A DNA stretch of 64,000 nucleotides, from assembly GCF_037974265.1 (NCBI RefSeq), contig NZ_CP150233.1, positions 2,480,001 through 2,544,000 of the forward strand. The letters run 5' to 3'. Source of the DNA: Paenibacillus sp. FSL R5-0623. GTDB lineage: Bacteria; Bacillota; Bacilli; Paenibacillales; Paenibacillaceae. A model generated the notes under the pieces. The model made no database searches and was not told the DNA's origin. It worked only from the letters and a program-made list of their open reading frames with translations. Shown piece after piece: positions 42,765 to 51,670 of this stretch (the stretch's first letter is position 1; each line of letters begins with the position of its first letter). A program made the translations under genes and the position numbers.

Positions 42765-45700
42765 GTGAATGTGTTATATCAGCGTTCTCCAAGAATGACA
42801 CCGGTTCTCAAGGAAGAGAGACTCGAAATACTCAGGCCTCCAACAGAACCGAGCAAACCCACGTTTTCCATGATATCCATTATTGTGCCGATCATGATGA
42901 CCATGGTCAGCATTGGTTTCTACGTATATATCAATATGACCGGCAAAATGAATAACAGCAATTATATGATGTTTCAGATGATGACGGTCATGATGATGCT
43001 TACTTCTTACACCATTCCATTCTTCGTGTATCTGAGCAACAAGAAATCATATCGCAAAAAATTGGAAGAACGAAAAATAATGTATCTTGCCCAACTGGAC
43101 AAACACCGGGAAGAACTGAAAGAAGCTCAGGCGGAGCAAGTGAAGAGCCTGTACGAAATTCATGGTGATCCGGGTGTGTGTCTTCAAGTGGTGAAGAACC
43201 GGAACAGTTCCTTGTGGGAGCGTTCACCAGAGGATGATGATTTCCTTCAGGTACGCATTGGTACGGGAGAGATTCCATTCCGCATCAAACTTCAGGTTCC
43301 GCGGATTGATGGTTACGAGAAGGATGAGTTGATTGAAGCGGCCCATGAACTTGCGGCTGAATTCCAGACGGTACCGGATGCTTCCATTACATTGCCTTTG
43401 TTCCAATCGAAGGTTATGGGACTTGTCGGTGATCGGGAGGAAGTGCTTGCTTCCCTGCGAGTCATCATCTCACAACTGACGGTACGCCATTCCCCGGATG
43501 AACTGAAGCTTGCTGCTTTCTATGAAGAGAAGGACAGCAAGGAATGGGACTGGCTTCGCTGGATGCCCCATATCTGGGATGAAGATCAGGGACAACGCTA
43601 TATGGCCGACAGGCACAGCGGTGCGCATCAATTGGCGGACAGCTTGTTTTCCGTGTTGAACCGCCGCCGTAACAATAAGGAAGACCGCTACAAGAAAAGC
43701 ATACAAACGCCATGTTACGTTGTGATTCTCTCCGATACGCAATTGATTGAAGAAGAACCGTTACTTCCGCTGCTGCTGGAGTCGGCTCAGGACATTGATG
43801 TATGCACCATCATACTGGCTAATCGCAAGGAGTCTCTACCGATGCATTGTCAGTTGATTATGGATGCCTCCAAAGGCAAAGGGGTGTATATCAAAAAAAC
43901 GGAAGATGCAGATGTTATTCAACAAACGTACAAGCCTGATGTAATCTCGAAGGAGATGGCAGAGGCGCTTTCCCGATATATGTCACCGATTCGTTTGAAG
44001 CGTTCATCTGCGTCGGATATCCCGCAACTGCTCCCGTTATTCGATATGCTGAGCACATCACGTGTGGAGGATCTGGATGTGGTCTCCAGGTGGGGACAGA
44101 CAAGATATCCTGACACACTTCCCGTACCTATGGGCGTAAGAGCTGGTGGCAAAAAAATTGCTCTTAACCTGCATGATAAAATCGAACGTCAGGGTCATGG
44201 TCCCCATGGTCTGATTGCAGGCACAACTGGTTCAGGTAAAAGTGAGGTCATCCAGTCCATCGTAGCTTCACTGGCTGCTGAATTCCATCCACATGATCTG
44301 GCGTTTATGTTGATTGACTATAAAGGTGGCGGTATGTCCAACACATTTGTCGATCTGCCTCATGTGGTAGGGACGATCACCAATCTGGATGGGAATCTGA
44401 TCGAGCGGGCGAATATCTCACTTCGTGCTGAACTGGTCAGAAGGCAAAAAATATTAAATGATGCGGGAAACCTCCAGCATATTGATGAATACTACAAAAT
44501 TCTGCGTTCCAGACATGAACAGCCACTGCCACATCTGGTTATTATCATTGACGAGTTTGCTCAATTGAAACGGGACCAGCCGGAGTTCATGGATGAATTG
44601 ATCAGTATCGCGGCCATTGGCCGGACACTAGGGGTTCATCTAATTCTGGCAACCCAAAAGCCTGCTGGTGTTGTGGACGATAAAATATGGAGTAATTCGC
44701 GCTTCCGGATCTGCCTTCGCGTACAGAGTGAGGGAGATAGCAGGGACATGATCAAGATTCCAAATGCTGCCTGGATTACAAAGCCTGGTCGTGGATATTT
44801 CCAGGTTGGTAGTGATGAAGTGTTCGAAGAAATGCAATTCGCCTGGAGTGGTGCACCATATAACCAGCAGGAGGATTCAACAACAGTATTGCCTGTTATG
44901 GAAGTGCGCCTGAACGGTAAGCGGGAGCCTCTGTTAACTGGAGAACGCAGAGCCGTTCTCAAAGGGGAAGATGTTCCGAAACAGCTTCAGGTATTTATTG
45001 ATTATGTTGCACAGTCTGCAGCGGATGCGGGTATCCGTCGTTTGCCAGGACCATGGTTGCCACCTTTACCAGAGACACTGGAATGGGAAGGTCTTCAGGA
45101 CTGGCAGGAAGAAGAGAATCGCGATTTGCTGCTTGATGGTGGAGCGAGTGGTCTGAAACCACTGGTGGGTTTGCTGGATGATCTCCCGAATCAGCGCCAA
45201 CAACCGCTCGCATTGCCTGTGGATCAAGGACATCTGGTCGTGTACGGCATGCCAGGACTGGGCAAAACAACATTTGTTCAGACCTTGCTTATGTCCCTGG
45301 CACGTTCCCATAGAACTGAGCCTTGGAATGGTTACATTATCGACATGGGCCGTATGATGAAGGATTTTGCAGCACTACCTCAGATCGGTGGCGTGATGAT
45401 GGCTGAAGAGGAAGACCGGATCAAGCGATTATTCCGCTATATTCTCAAGCTGTCAGCACAACGTAAAGATATCATCTCGGAGGCGGGTGTTAAAACGATT
45501 TCGGCATACCGCCGTTCAGCTCACGCCGCAGTCCCGCAGGTTGTGGTCGTTATTGATGGTTATCTTTCATTCCGTAATGCCTATCCGGAAGAAAATGAAC
45601 TTCTGGAGACGATCCTGCGTGAAGGCGGAAGTCTGGGTATCACTTTTGTGCTCACCGCCAATCGGGTAACAGATGTATTTGAAAAATTCAGAAGCAATAT

Positions 45701-46769
45701 TCCCAATGCGGTTTCATTTGAGTTATCCGATCCAAGCGATTATTATTATGCCGTGGGAAGACCTTCCAAGGCGCCAAGTCAACTTCCGCCTGGAAGAGGT
45801 CTGGTCAAAGGGCAAGTGCCTCCGTTAATGTTCCAGGTGGCATTACCTTCTTCCGGGGCAGATGAGGGCAAGCGTTCATCTGTACTGCGCCGTACGATTG
45901 CTGAGATTCGCCAAGGCTGGACAGGCGAAGAAGCGCCGCAGATTGCCCCACTTCCGGAAGAGATCAAACTGAAAGATCTGCTCATTCAGACAGGATCTTA
46001 TGGTCAGGCTTGGGATACATCGTCTGTAACTGTTCCTGTGGGACTGCTTACGGATGATCTGGAACCATTCGAGCTTAATCTGCGTGAAGGTCCGCATTTC
46101 ATGGTAACGAGTCCGATGGAAGGCGGCAAAACGACATTTTTATTGACATGGATGTTATCACTGGCTTATCATGCTTCTCCGGAAGATGTGCAAATATACA
46201 CAGTAGATATGCGTTACGGCTCAGGTGGGCTGGGGGAAATCAGCAGTTTGCCCCATGTCCGTGGACATGTATCGCGAGAAGAACAGCTTGCACCTGTGAT
46301 TCAACAGTTGTACGATGAAGTTCTGAAAAGAGGCGAGATTTCCGGTGGACCGGAACTTGTGCTCGTTATCGACGATGCGGACACCTTGTCCAAGCAACTA
46401 AACGATTTTAATGTAAAAGATCAATTGGGAGCGATTGTTCGTCAAGGAAGGGATCGCGGTGTACACGTGATTCTGTCCGGAGTTCCGGCAGACTTCCCAA
46501 CCTTTGGTTCTGACTGGGTAACGGATGTGAAGGCTTCCCAGAGCGGAATGCTGTTCGGGACTTTAGACCCTAACGATCTCTCGTTCTTCCGTATACCTTA
46601 TTCCGAATCTGGAGGTAGTACAGGTGGGCTGAAGGTACTGCCTCCGGGTCAAGGTTATTATGTAAAACGTAAATATTCCAGGGTTAAAGGTGCAGTTCCA
46701 TGTGATGACAGCTGGAAAATGACCGATTGGATTTCTGAAATTCGTGACCGATGGCATGTTGTAGTTTGA
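42765..46769 (+). CDS. essC: EssC-type type VII secretion ATPase lacking FHA domains
   Basis: This 1334-aa FtsK/SpoIIIE ATPase is the motor of type VII secretion. Two membrane helices lie near residues 35-57 and 71-92, with Met-rich segments. A linker and three ATPase domains follow. D1 has Walker A GTTGSGKS (about 485) and a canonical Walker B LVIIIDEFA; D2 has GMPGLGKTT (about 826) with a divergent Walker B VVVVIDGY; D3 has SPMEGGKTT (about 1115) and VLVIDDADTL. Typical T7SSb EssC proteins start with two FHA domains, absent here; the form is closer to actinobacterial EccC. AAGGAGG precedes the start near 42765. Confidence 0.9.
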   Translation: MNVLYQRSPRMTPVLKEERLEILRPPTEPSKPTFSMISIIVPIMMTMVSIGFYVYINMTGKMNNSNYMMFQMMTVMMMLTSYTIPFFVYLSNKKSYRKKLEERKIMYLAQLDKHREELKEAQAEQVKSLYEIHGDPGVCLQVVKNRNSSLWERSPEDDDFLQVRIGTGEIPFRIKLQVPRIDGYEKDELIEAAHELAAEFQTVPDASITLPLFQSKVMGLVGDREEVLASLRVIISQLTVRHSPDELKLAAFYEEKDSKEWDWLRWMPHIWDEDQGQRYMADRHSGAHQLADSLFSVLNRRRNNKEDRYKKSIQTPCYVVILSDTQLIEEEPLLPLLLESAQDIDVCTIILANRKESLPMHCQLIMDASKGKGVYIKKTEDADVIQQTYKPDVISKEMAEALSRYMSPIRLKRSSASDIPQLLPLFDMLSTSRVEDLDVVSRWGQTRYPDTLPVPMGVRAGGKKIALNLHDKIERQGHGPHGLIAGTTGSGKSEVIQSIVASLAAEFHPHDLAFMLIDYKGGGMSNTFVDLPHVVGTITNLDGNLIERANISLRAELVRRQKILNDAGNLQHIDEYYKILRSRHEQPLPHLVIIIDEFAQLKRDQPEFMDELISIAAIGRTLGVHLILATQKPAGVVDDKIWSNSRFRICLRVQSEGDSRDMIKIPNAAWITKPGRGYFQVGSDEVFEEMQFAWSGAPYNQQEDSTTVLPVMEVRLNGKREPLLTGERRAVLKGEDVPKQLQVFIDYVAQSAADAGIRRLPGPWLPPLPETLEWEGLQDWQEEENRDLLLDGGASGLKPLVGLLDDLPNQRQQPLALPVDQGHLVVYGMPGLGKTTFVQTLLMSLARSHRTEPWNGYIIDMGRMMKDFAALPQIGGVMMAEEEDRIKRLFRYILKLSAQRKDIISEAGVKTISAYRRSAHAAVPQVVVVIDGYLSFRNAYPEENELLETILREGGSLGITFVLTANRVTDVFEKFRSNIPNAVSFELSDPSDYYYAVGRPSKAPSQLPPGRGLVKGQVPPLMFQVALPSSGADEGKRSSVLRRTIAEIRQGWTGEEAPQIAPLPEEIKLKDLLIQTGSYGQAWDTSSVTVPVGLLTDDLEPFELNLREGPHFMVTSPMEGGKTTFLLTWMLSLAYHASPEDVQIYTVDMRYGSGGLGEISSLPHVRGHVSREEQLAPVIQQLYDEVLKRGEISGGPELVLVIDDADTLSKQLNDFNVKDQLGAIVRQGRDRGVHVILSGVPADFPTFGSDWVTDVKASQSGMLFGTLDPNDLSFFRIPYSESGGSTGGLKVLPPGQGYYVKRKYSRVKGAVPCDDSWKMTDWISEIRDRWHVVV

Positions 46770-46785
46770 GGGGAGGTGGCTCATA

Positions 46786-47616
46786 ATGTTGACGGTTCAT
46801 GATTCTAAGCAAAAGATAGTCACGTTGCAAACAAAGGAACTTTTTTTCCTGGCTGGTATTCTCGGTTCAGACCGACTGCTTGGTGTGGAAGATCCGTTTC
46901 GCGGCTATATGGCGGAGGATATCGCGATGGAGTGGGAGCGTGTCAAAACCTCCCTGCTGGACAAAGGATATCTGATTCGGGATCAGGATACCGATGAGCT
47001 GATCATGACACCGACCGTTTTCTCCAGGGTAGCCATTGCCGGATTGTCCGACAGAGCTTGTTGGATTCGCTACACGATCAACGGAAAGGCGTATGAGAGT
47101 TATATCCATTGCACGGATGAGCGGGTCGTTGAAGTTTCCCGTGTTGACGACGTACCGGACTCGTTCCGGCTCAGCGATCTGGGAAGTGTTCGTGAAGCCA
47201 TTGATGTTCTGATAGAGCGGATGAAATGGAGCGGCCATTCTCCTGCGGAGAAACCGGCCCTAATGTGCTCCAAGAAAAAATTTTATGATGTCATGAATGA
47301 GCTCGAAAACAGCGGGATACAGACCGTAGCAAAGGAGCTCGAGCAGGAGACAAGTGATCCTGAGGGCTCACTTGCACTGGCACGCTGTCTGGTGGGTAAG
47401 GAGTCAGACGGGGAGCTTAGGTTGCTTGTATGGAATGAAGATGGGTGGAAATCACAGTCGGCAGCATTTGCTGCAAGTGCGGTCTCCAACTGGTTGTTCC
47501 GGATGAGCACTGCGGCTTCAGATGATTGGCTTGTTGCAGCACTGACGACTAGAGAACAGTTTCACGAGATGCTGCTGGACTGGCTTAAACAGCCTGCAGG
47601 GGAAGAGGAAAGGTGA
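46786..47616 (+). CDS. Possible EspG-like chaperone in the type VII locus
   Basis: The 276-aa protein is 16 bases after essC. Its N-terminus (LQTKELFFLAGILGSDRLLG; AMEWERVKTSLLDKGYLI) and its second half (SNWLFRMSTAASDDWLVAAL) recall the two-fold layout of mycobacterial EspG chaperones, which bind secretion substrates in the cytosol. No sequence signature proves this, and EspG is not normally reported from Firmicutes. No signal peptide or membrane segment is present. GGGAGGTGGC precedes ATG 46786. Treat as locus-specific cytosolic protein with EspG-like features. Confidence 0.5.
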   Translation: MLTVHDSKQKIVTLQTKELFFLAGILGSDRLLGVEDPFRGYMAEDIAMEWERVKTSLLDKGYLIRDQDTDELIMTPTVFSRVAIAGLSDRACWIRYTINGKAYESYIHCTDERVVEVSRVDDVPDSFRLSDLGSVREAIDVLIERMKWSGHSPAEKPALMCSKKKFYDVMNELENSGIQTVAKELEQETSDPEGSLALARCLVGKESDGELRLLVWNEDGWKSQSAAFAASAVSNWLFRMSTAASDDWLVAALTTREQFHEMLLDWLKQPAGEEER

Positions 47617-47622
47617 TGGTAA

Positions 47623-48171
47623 ATGCGCATTCGTGTGGAACCGGATGTGCTTCGGGCACTGAGCAAGCAGATTCAGTATGCAGCGGAGCAAATACAGCAA
47701 AAGATGACAGTGTTGGATCAGGCGATTCATTCGCTGGAGTGGGAGGTTGAATCCCGCGCAGCGGTGATGAATGAATGGAATCACAGTAAACGACTGGGCG
47801 AGGATGCGCTGCGTCGATTAATGGACTTAAGCGTACAGCTGGGACGCAAAGCGTTGTTATTCCAGCAGGCAGACATGGAGTATCGTTCCGTGCTGAGTCA
47901 TGTGAACACAGCCTATGGTAATGCGGTCAATATGCTGAATGTTCTTCAGAACAATCGTACAGGAGAAATCATGCCTGCACATTCTGCAACTGTAGCTGTA
48001 GTATCCGATCCCCTTTCCGCAATGGCGGCCGTATATCGTGTACAGGATGCCGCTCCGCCTGATGGCTCCCCGGCTACACTGGTGCAGGCTATGCAGCCTG
48101 AGCCTGTAGCATGGAGATTCACAGATCCTTCCTTTCGGGGGAGAAGAGGGACCGAGCCTGTGGTTTCCTGA
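47623..48171 (+). CDS. Long WXG100-like helical protein of the type VII locus
   Basis: The 182-aa protein has an N-terminal helical hairpin of WXG100 size (RIRVEPDVLRALSKQIQYAA; IHSLEWEVESRAAVMNEW; ALLFQQAD). A Trp-Glu-x turn sits where WXG lies in EsxA. A low-complexity C-terminal tail of about 80 residues rich in Ala, Pro and Val follows. It is probably a secretion substrate or partner of EsxA. AAAGGTGAT precedes ATG 47623. Only six bases separate it from the preceding gene, so it is in the essC operon. Confidence 0.6.
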   Translation: MRIRVEPDVLRALSKQIQYAAEQIQQKMTVLDQAIHSLEWEVESRAAVMNEWNHSKRLGEDALRRLMDLSVQLGRKALLFQQADMEYRSVLSHVNTAYGNAVNMLNVLQNNRTGEIMPAHSATVAVVSDPLSAMAAVYRVQDAAPPDGSPATLVQAMQPEPVAWRFTDPSFRGRRGTEPVVS

Positions 48172-48360
48172 GCAGAGTAAATGAAAGTAACAGCAGAAAG
48201 TGAATTTTTTTTTTTGTAAATAGGCTGTTAGGAGAAGTTTCAAATGCTGAAAATGGGGTAAATAGGATTAGGTCCTTCGGCTTTTGTCCGATCGATCCTG
48301 GTATAGTACAATTTGAACAAGCTAAAAATTTAATTGCACAAACCAAGGAGGAATTTACAA

Positions 48361-48636
48361 ATGGCAGGACGTATTTTAGTTACCCCAGAGCAGCTTGATC
48401 AGGTTTCCAACCAATTTAAACAAAGCGGTGAGCAAAGTCAGCAAATCGTATCTACATTGACTCAATCCATCACAAGCATGGAAGGACAATGGGAAGGTAT
48501 GACAAAACAACGCTTCTTCCAGGAGTTCCAGGAAGCTAGCAAACAAATGCAATCATTCGTTCAAACGCTGAACAGTATCAGCGCTGAACTTACAGCTATT
48601 GCTAACAAATTCCGTACAGCTGACCAAGCTCGTTAA
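48361..48636 (+). CDS. esxA: WXG100 family secreted protein EsxA
   Basis: The 91-aa protein is a canonical WXG100 family member, a helical hairpin secreted by type VII systems as a dimer. It begins MAGRILVTPEQLDQVSNQFK, has the WEG turn in SITSMEGQWEGMTKQRFFQE and ends KFRTADQAR. AAGGAGGAAT precedes ATG 48361. A weak own promoter (TTGTCC at 48284-48289, TACAAT at 48307-48312, spacing 17) and a strong terminator behind it suggest separate, higher expression than the rest of the locus. Confidence 0.95.
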   Translation: MAGRILVTPEQLDQVSNQFKQSGEQSQQIVSTLTQSITSMEGQWEGMTKQRFFQEFQEASKQMQSFVQTLNSISAELTAIANKFRTADQAR

Positions 48637-48720
48637 TCTGCTTTACATAGATCAGGCCGATGTGAAGTCTGAATTCGTCCTGAATTATAGGTGGATAGCA
48701 AGCTGAAGATGTACAACTAC

Positions 48721-48758
48721 AGCAAAAACCGGGCGTTTTCACAACACCCGGTTTTTGC
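48721..48758 (+). terminator. Strong terminator after esxA
   Basis: GCAAAAACCGGGCGTT pairs with AACACCCGGTTTTTGC, with one mismatch, and ends in a T5 run. It insulates esxA from the downstream kinase gene. Confidence 0.85.
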
Positions 48759-48794
48759 TGCAACTATGACACTAGGACAGAGAGAGGGATAAGC

Positions 48795-50873
48795 ATGTCT
48801 TTTCAACCAAATCCCGGGGATGAAGTGGTGATTAACGACATTGCCTATACGATTGGGCAACATCCGGCAGCGCCGGGTCTGGCTTATGCCCAAGCCGGAA
48901 GGCAGGGGATTGTTTATCAGTTGATACCCCGAAATGGTTCCATTCATGGGGCCAAAGCACTAAAAGTCTTTTTTCCTAAATTCCGTATTCCAGCTATGGT
49001 ATATCAGTCTGAGCATATGGAGTCTTATAGTGAACTGCCAGGTTTGCAGGTATGCAAGCGTGATGTGCTCACTCCGGAAAGAAACGGAGCGCTCATTGGA
49101 AAACATCCCGATCTGTTATATGCGGTGTTGATGCCATGGGTGCAAGGTCAGACCTGGTTCGATGTGATCAGTGATCAGAGACAGTTGACGGCTGAGGAGA
49201 GCCTGAAGCTGGCTAGAGCGCTTGCTGGAACGGGTTCGGCTATGGAACAACGTGGGCTGGCTCATTGCGATATATCCGCTCCCAATGTAATGATTCCGTT
49301 TTTTTCCGAAGTGGAGAACCTGGGGAAGACGTCTGCGGTAGAACTTGTGGATGTCGAGCAGATGTACGGTTCCAAGATGGATCGTCCGGATGCCCTGCTT
49401 GCCGGGTCACCCGGTTATGCAGCCCATCGAACAGTGCACAGTGGTTTGTGGAGTTCATATGCTGACCGATTTGCCGGAGCTGTTATCATTGCTGAAATGT
49501 TAAGCTGGTCGGACCCTGTAATTGTAGAGAAGGCGTGGGGCGAAAGTTATTTTGACCAGCATGAAATGCAAACGGTGAGTGAACGGTATTATGCGATGAG
49601 GGAGTCCCTTGAGAAGCGTTGGGGTTCCAAACTGTCCGATCTGTTCATTCGAGCTTGGGAAAGTCATGATCTGAGCAGTTGTCCGACGTTTGGTGAGTGG
49701 TATGTTGCATTGGCTGCGATAGACGTGGATCAGGCCAATGCTGCTGCTGTTGCTGCGACATCGGAAGAAGAAGCTGCCAATCCGTCCGAAGCTGATGTGA
49801 ATCTGAAAAAGAGTTCAGAACCAGTAAATGAACCGGTGAATAGGCAAGACGGGAACATTTCCCAAACGCCTCACTCTCCCGATCAGGAAGCGGTTGTGAA
49901 CCGTCTGTTCCTGCAAGCAAGAGCCCTAGAGGATGAAGATAAACCGGCTGCAGCACTGGAAGTGTACCGCTCGCTTTATCATTTTATTCCTCATAACAGC
50001 GCGATGCAGATGGAAGTGGAGGCTGCAATCAAGGAACTGGATGCCAAGCTTAATCCAAAAGAAGACACAGACAAACCTGTACCTGTGCCATTCTACAGAT
50101 CCAAAAAGTTCATGATATCCTCCGCTGTTCTTATTGTATTGCTTGCAGGTGGCGTGCCAACGGTCAAAATACTCGCCGATCAGGCAGAGGTGAAACAGAA
50201 AGAACAGCAGGAAGCCATACGACTGGCAGATATCAAAGCTGCGGAAGAGGCTGAAGCAGCAAAGGCAGCTGCGCTCAAACAGCAGGAAGAACAAGAGAAG
50301 CAAAAGGCCGCAGAGGCTGCAAAACTGGATGCAGAGGAAAAGAAAAAGCTCGCTGAAGCCAAGCAGAAGGAAGCTGAAGCAAAGAAAAAAGAAGAAGAAC
50401 GTAAGGCGTTACAGGCCAAGTACGACAAACAGGCGAAATATGAGGCCTTTCTGGTGAAGCAGGAACAGCAGAAGAAAGAAGCCGCTAAGAGAGCGCAGCA
50501 GGAGAAGTACGATAAACAGGCAAAATATGAAGCTTATCTGGTCTGGAAAAAAGAGAATGATGCGAAGCTTGCAAAACAGGAAGCGGAGCGTAAAGCGGCA
50601 GCTGAAGTTAAACGCCAACAGGAGATTGCTCAAAAAGCAGCTCTGAAGAAAAAACGTGCCCAGAATGTGGTCACGCTGATTGCTCATTACAATAAGACGT
50701 ATAACGCGCAAAAAGGCAGAAAAATTGAAAATGCGGAAGCATATGCCCGTGATTTCAAAAATCTCTACAATACCGATGCTGCTTATTTCAAAGGGGTCGG
50801 CAAAGTGGCTGCTCGAATGAGTGCCATTAACAAATTCCTGAGCAACAACAGCTACACGTTGCCTAACTTATAA
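48795..50873 (+). CDS. Transmembrane Ser/Thr kinase-like protein of the type VII locus
   Basis: The 692-aa protein has an N-terminal kinase-like domain with AKALKVF (putative Lys near 54-57), catalytic loop AHCDISAPNVMI (His157-Cys-Asp) and DVE in place of DFG (Asp186). A linker with a helical repeat follows. One membrane helix lies at about 438-460. A long Ala/Lys/Glu coiled coil contains two YDKQAKYEA repeats, and the small C-terminal domain would be outside the cell. T7SSb EssB/YukC is also a pseudokinase with one helix, so this may be its functional counterpart. A PP2C gene is found two genes downstream. Confidence 0.8.
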   Translation: MSFQPNPGDEVVINDIAYTIGQHPAAPGLAYAQAGRQGIVYQLIPRNGSIHGAKALKVFFPKFRIPAMVYQSEHMESYSELPGLQVCKRDVLTPERNGALIGKHPDLLYAVLMPWVQGQTWFDVISDQRQLTAEESLKLARALAGTGSAMEQRGLAHCDISAPNVMIPFFSEVENLGKTSAVELVDVEQMYGSKMDRPDALLAGSPGYAAHRTVHSGLWSSYADRFAGAVIIAEMLSWSDPVIVEKAWGESYFDQHEMQTVSERYYAMRESLEKRWGSKLSDLFIRAWESHDLSSCPTFGEWYVALAAIDVDQANAAAVAATSEEEAANPSEADVNLKKSSEPVNEPVNRQDGNISQTPHSPDQEAVVNRLFLQARALEDEDKPAAALEVYRSLYHFIPHNSAMQMEVEAAIKELDAKLNPKEDTDKPVPVPFYRSKKFMISSAVLIVLLAGGVPTVKILADQAEVKQKEQQEAIRLADIKAAEEAEAAKAAALKQQEEQEKQKAAEAAKLDAEEKKKLAEAKQKEAEAKKKEEERKALQAKYDKQAKYEAFLVKQEQQKKEAAKRAQQEKYDKQAKYEAYLVWKKENDAKLAKQEAERKAAAEVKRQQEIAQKAALKKKRAQNVVTLIAHYNKTYNAQKGRKIENAEAYARDFKNLYNTDAAYFKGVGKVAARMSAINKFLSNNSYTLPNL

Positions 50874-50907
50874 AATAACACGTGACGATGGAGGTGACTC
50901 ACCCTAG

Positions 50908-51660
50908 ATGAACTACACGATTCAAGCATCACAGCGTACACCTGCACTTATTATATATTTAATTGATATTAGCGCCTCCATGAACATGGTTCTGGAAAAT
51001 CGTCGACGGATTGACGTCGTCTATGATGCCTTATCTCTCGCGATCCGGCAAATGGTATTTCGGTCTACTAAGGGAAATCGTCTGACACCGCGCTATCGTA
51101 TAGCCATATTGGCTTACAGCGATGATGTATATGATTTGTTGAACGGTATCAAAGGGATTGACGAGATTGCCGCAGTTGGTTCTTTGCCTGACCTGACTCC
51201 GAGACGGTTTTCAGATTCTGCGAAGGCTTTCCTGCAGGCGGAAAAGATTCTACAGGCCGAAATTCCGAATATGCAGGATTGTCCTGCGCCGCTTGTATGT
51301 CACATGACCGATGGGGTGGCTACAGGTGAAGATCCCGAGCCGATTGCCAAAAGAATCATGGGCATGAGTGTGCCGGACGGCAATGTGTTGGTCGAGAATA
51401 TTTTTATATCGGATCATCTGCTGGAAGGGCCAATTGCTGAACCTCGAAGATGGAAGGGAATCTCTTCGGAAACGAATCTACAGGATGAGCATGGAGAGAA
51501 GCTGCGGAATATGTCATCCGTTCTGCCCGAAAGTTATCGGGAAATGCTTGTTGAAGCTGATTATTTGCTTGCTCCCGGTGCACTCATGATGCTGCCAGGT
51601 ACCTGTGCAGAATTGGTATCGATCGGGTTCCAGATGTCCGCTGCTACGCCTGTGAGATAG
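50908..51660 (+). CDS. vWA-domain protein (TerY-like) of the type VII locus
   Basis: The 250-aa protein is a von Willebrand A domain. The metal-site motif DISAS (DxSxS) appears in LIIYLIDISASMNM, and further MIDAS residues lie in CHMTDGVATG. The length and single-domain form fit TerY-like proteins, which bind partners in phosphorylation-linked systems. No signal peptide is present. The gene lies 34 bases after the kinase and ends 10 bases before the PP2C gene, so the three are an operon. Confidence 0.85.
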   Translation: MNYTIQASQRTPALIIYLIDISASMNMVLENRRRIDVVYDALSLAIRQMVFRSTKGNRLTPRYRIAILAYSDDVYDLLNGIKGIDEIAAVGSLPDLTPRRFSDSAKAFLQAEKILQAEIPNMQDCPAPLVCHMTDGVATGEDPEPIAKRIMGMSVPDGNVLVENIFISDHLLEGPIAEPRRWKGISSETNLQDEHGEKLRNMSSVLPESYREMLVEADYLLAPGALMMLPGTCAELVSIGFQMSAATPVR

Positions 51661-51670
51661 GAGGGGAATC

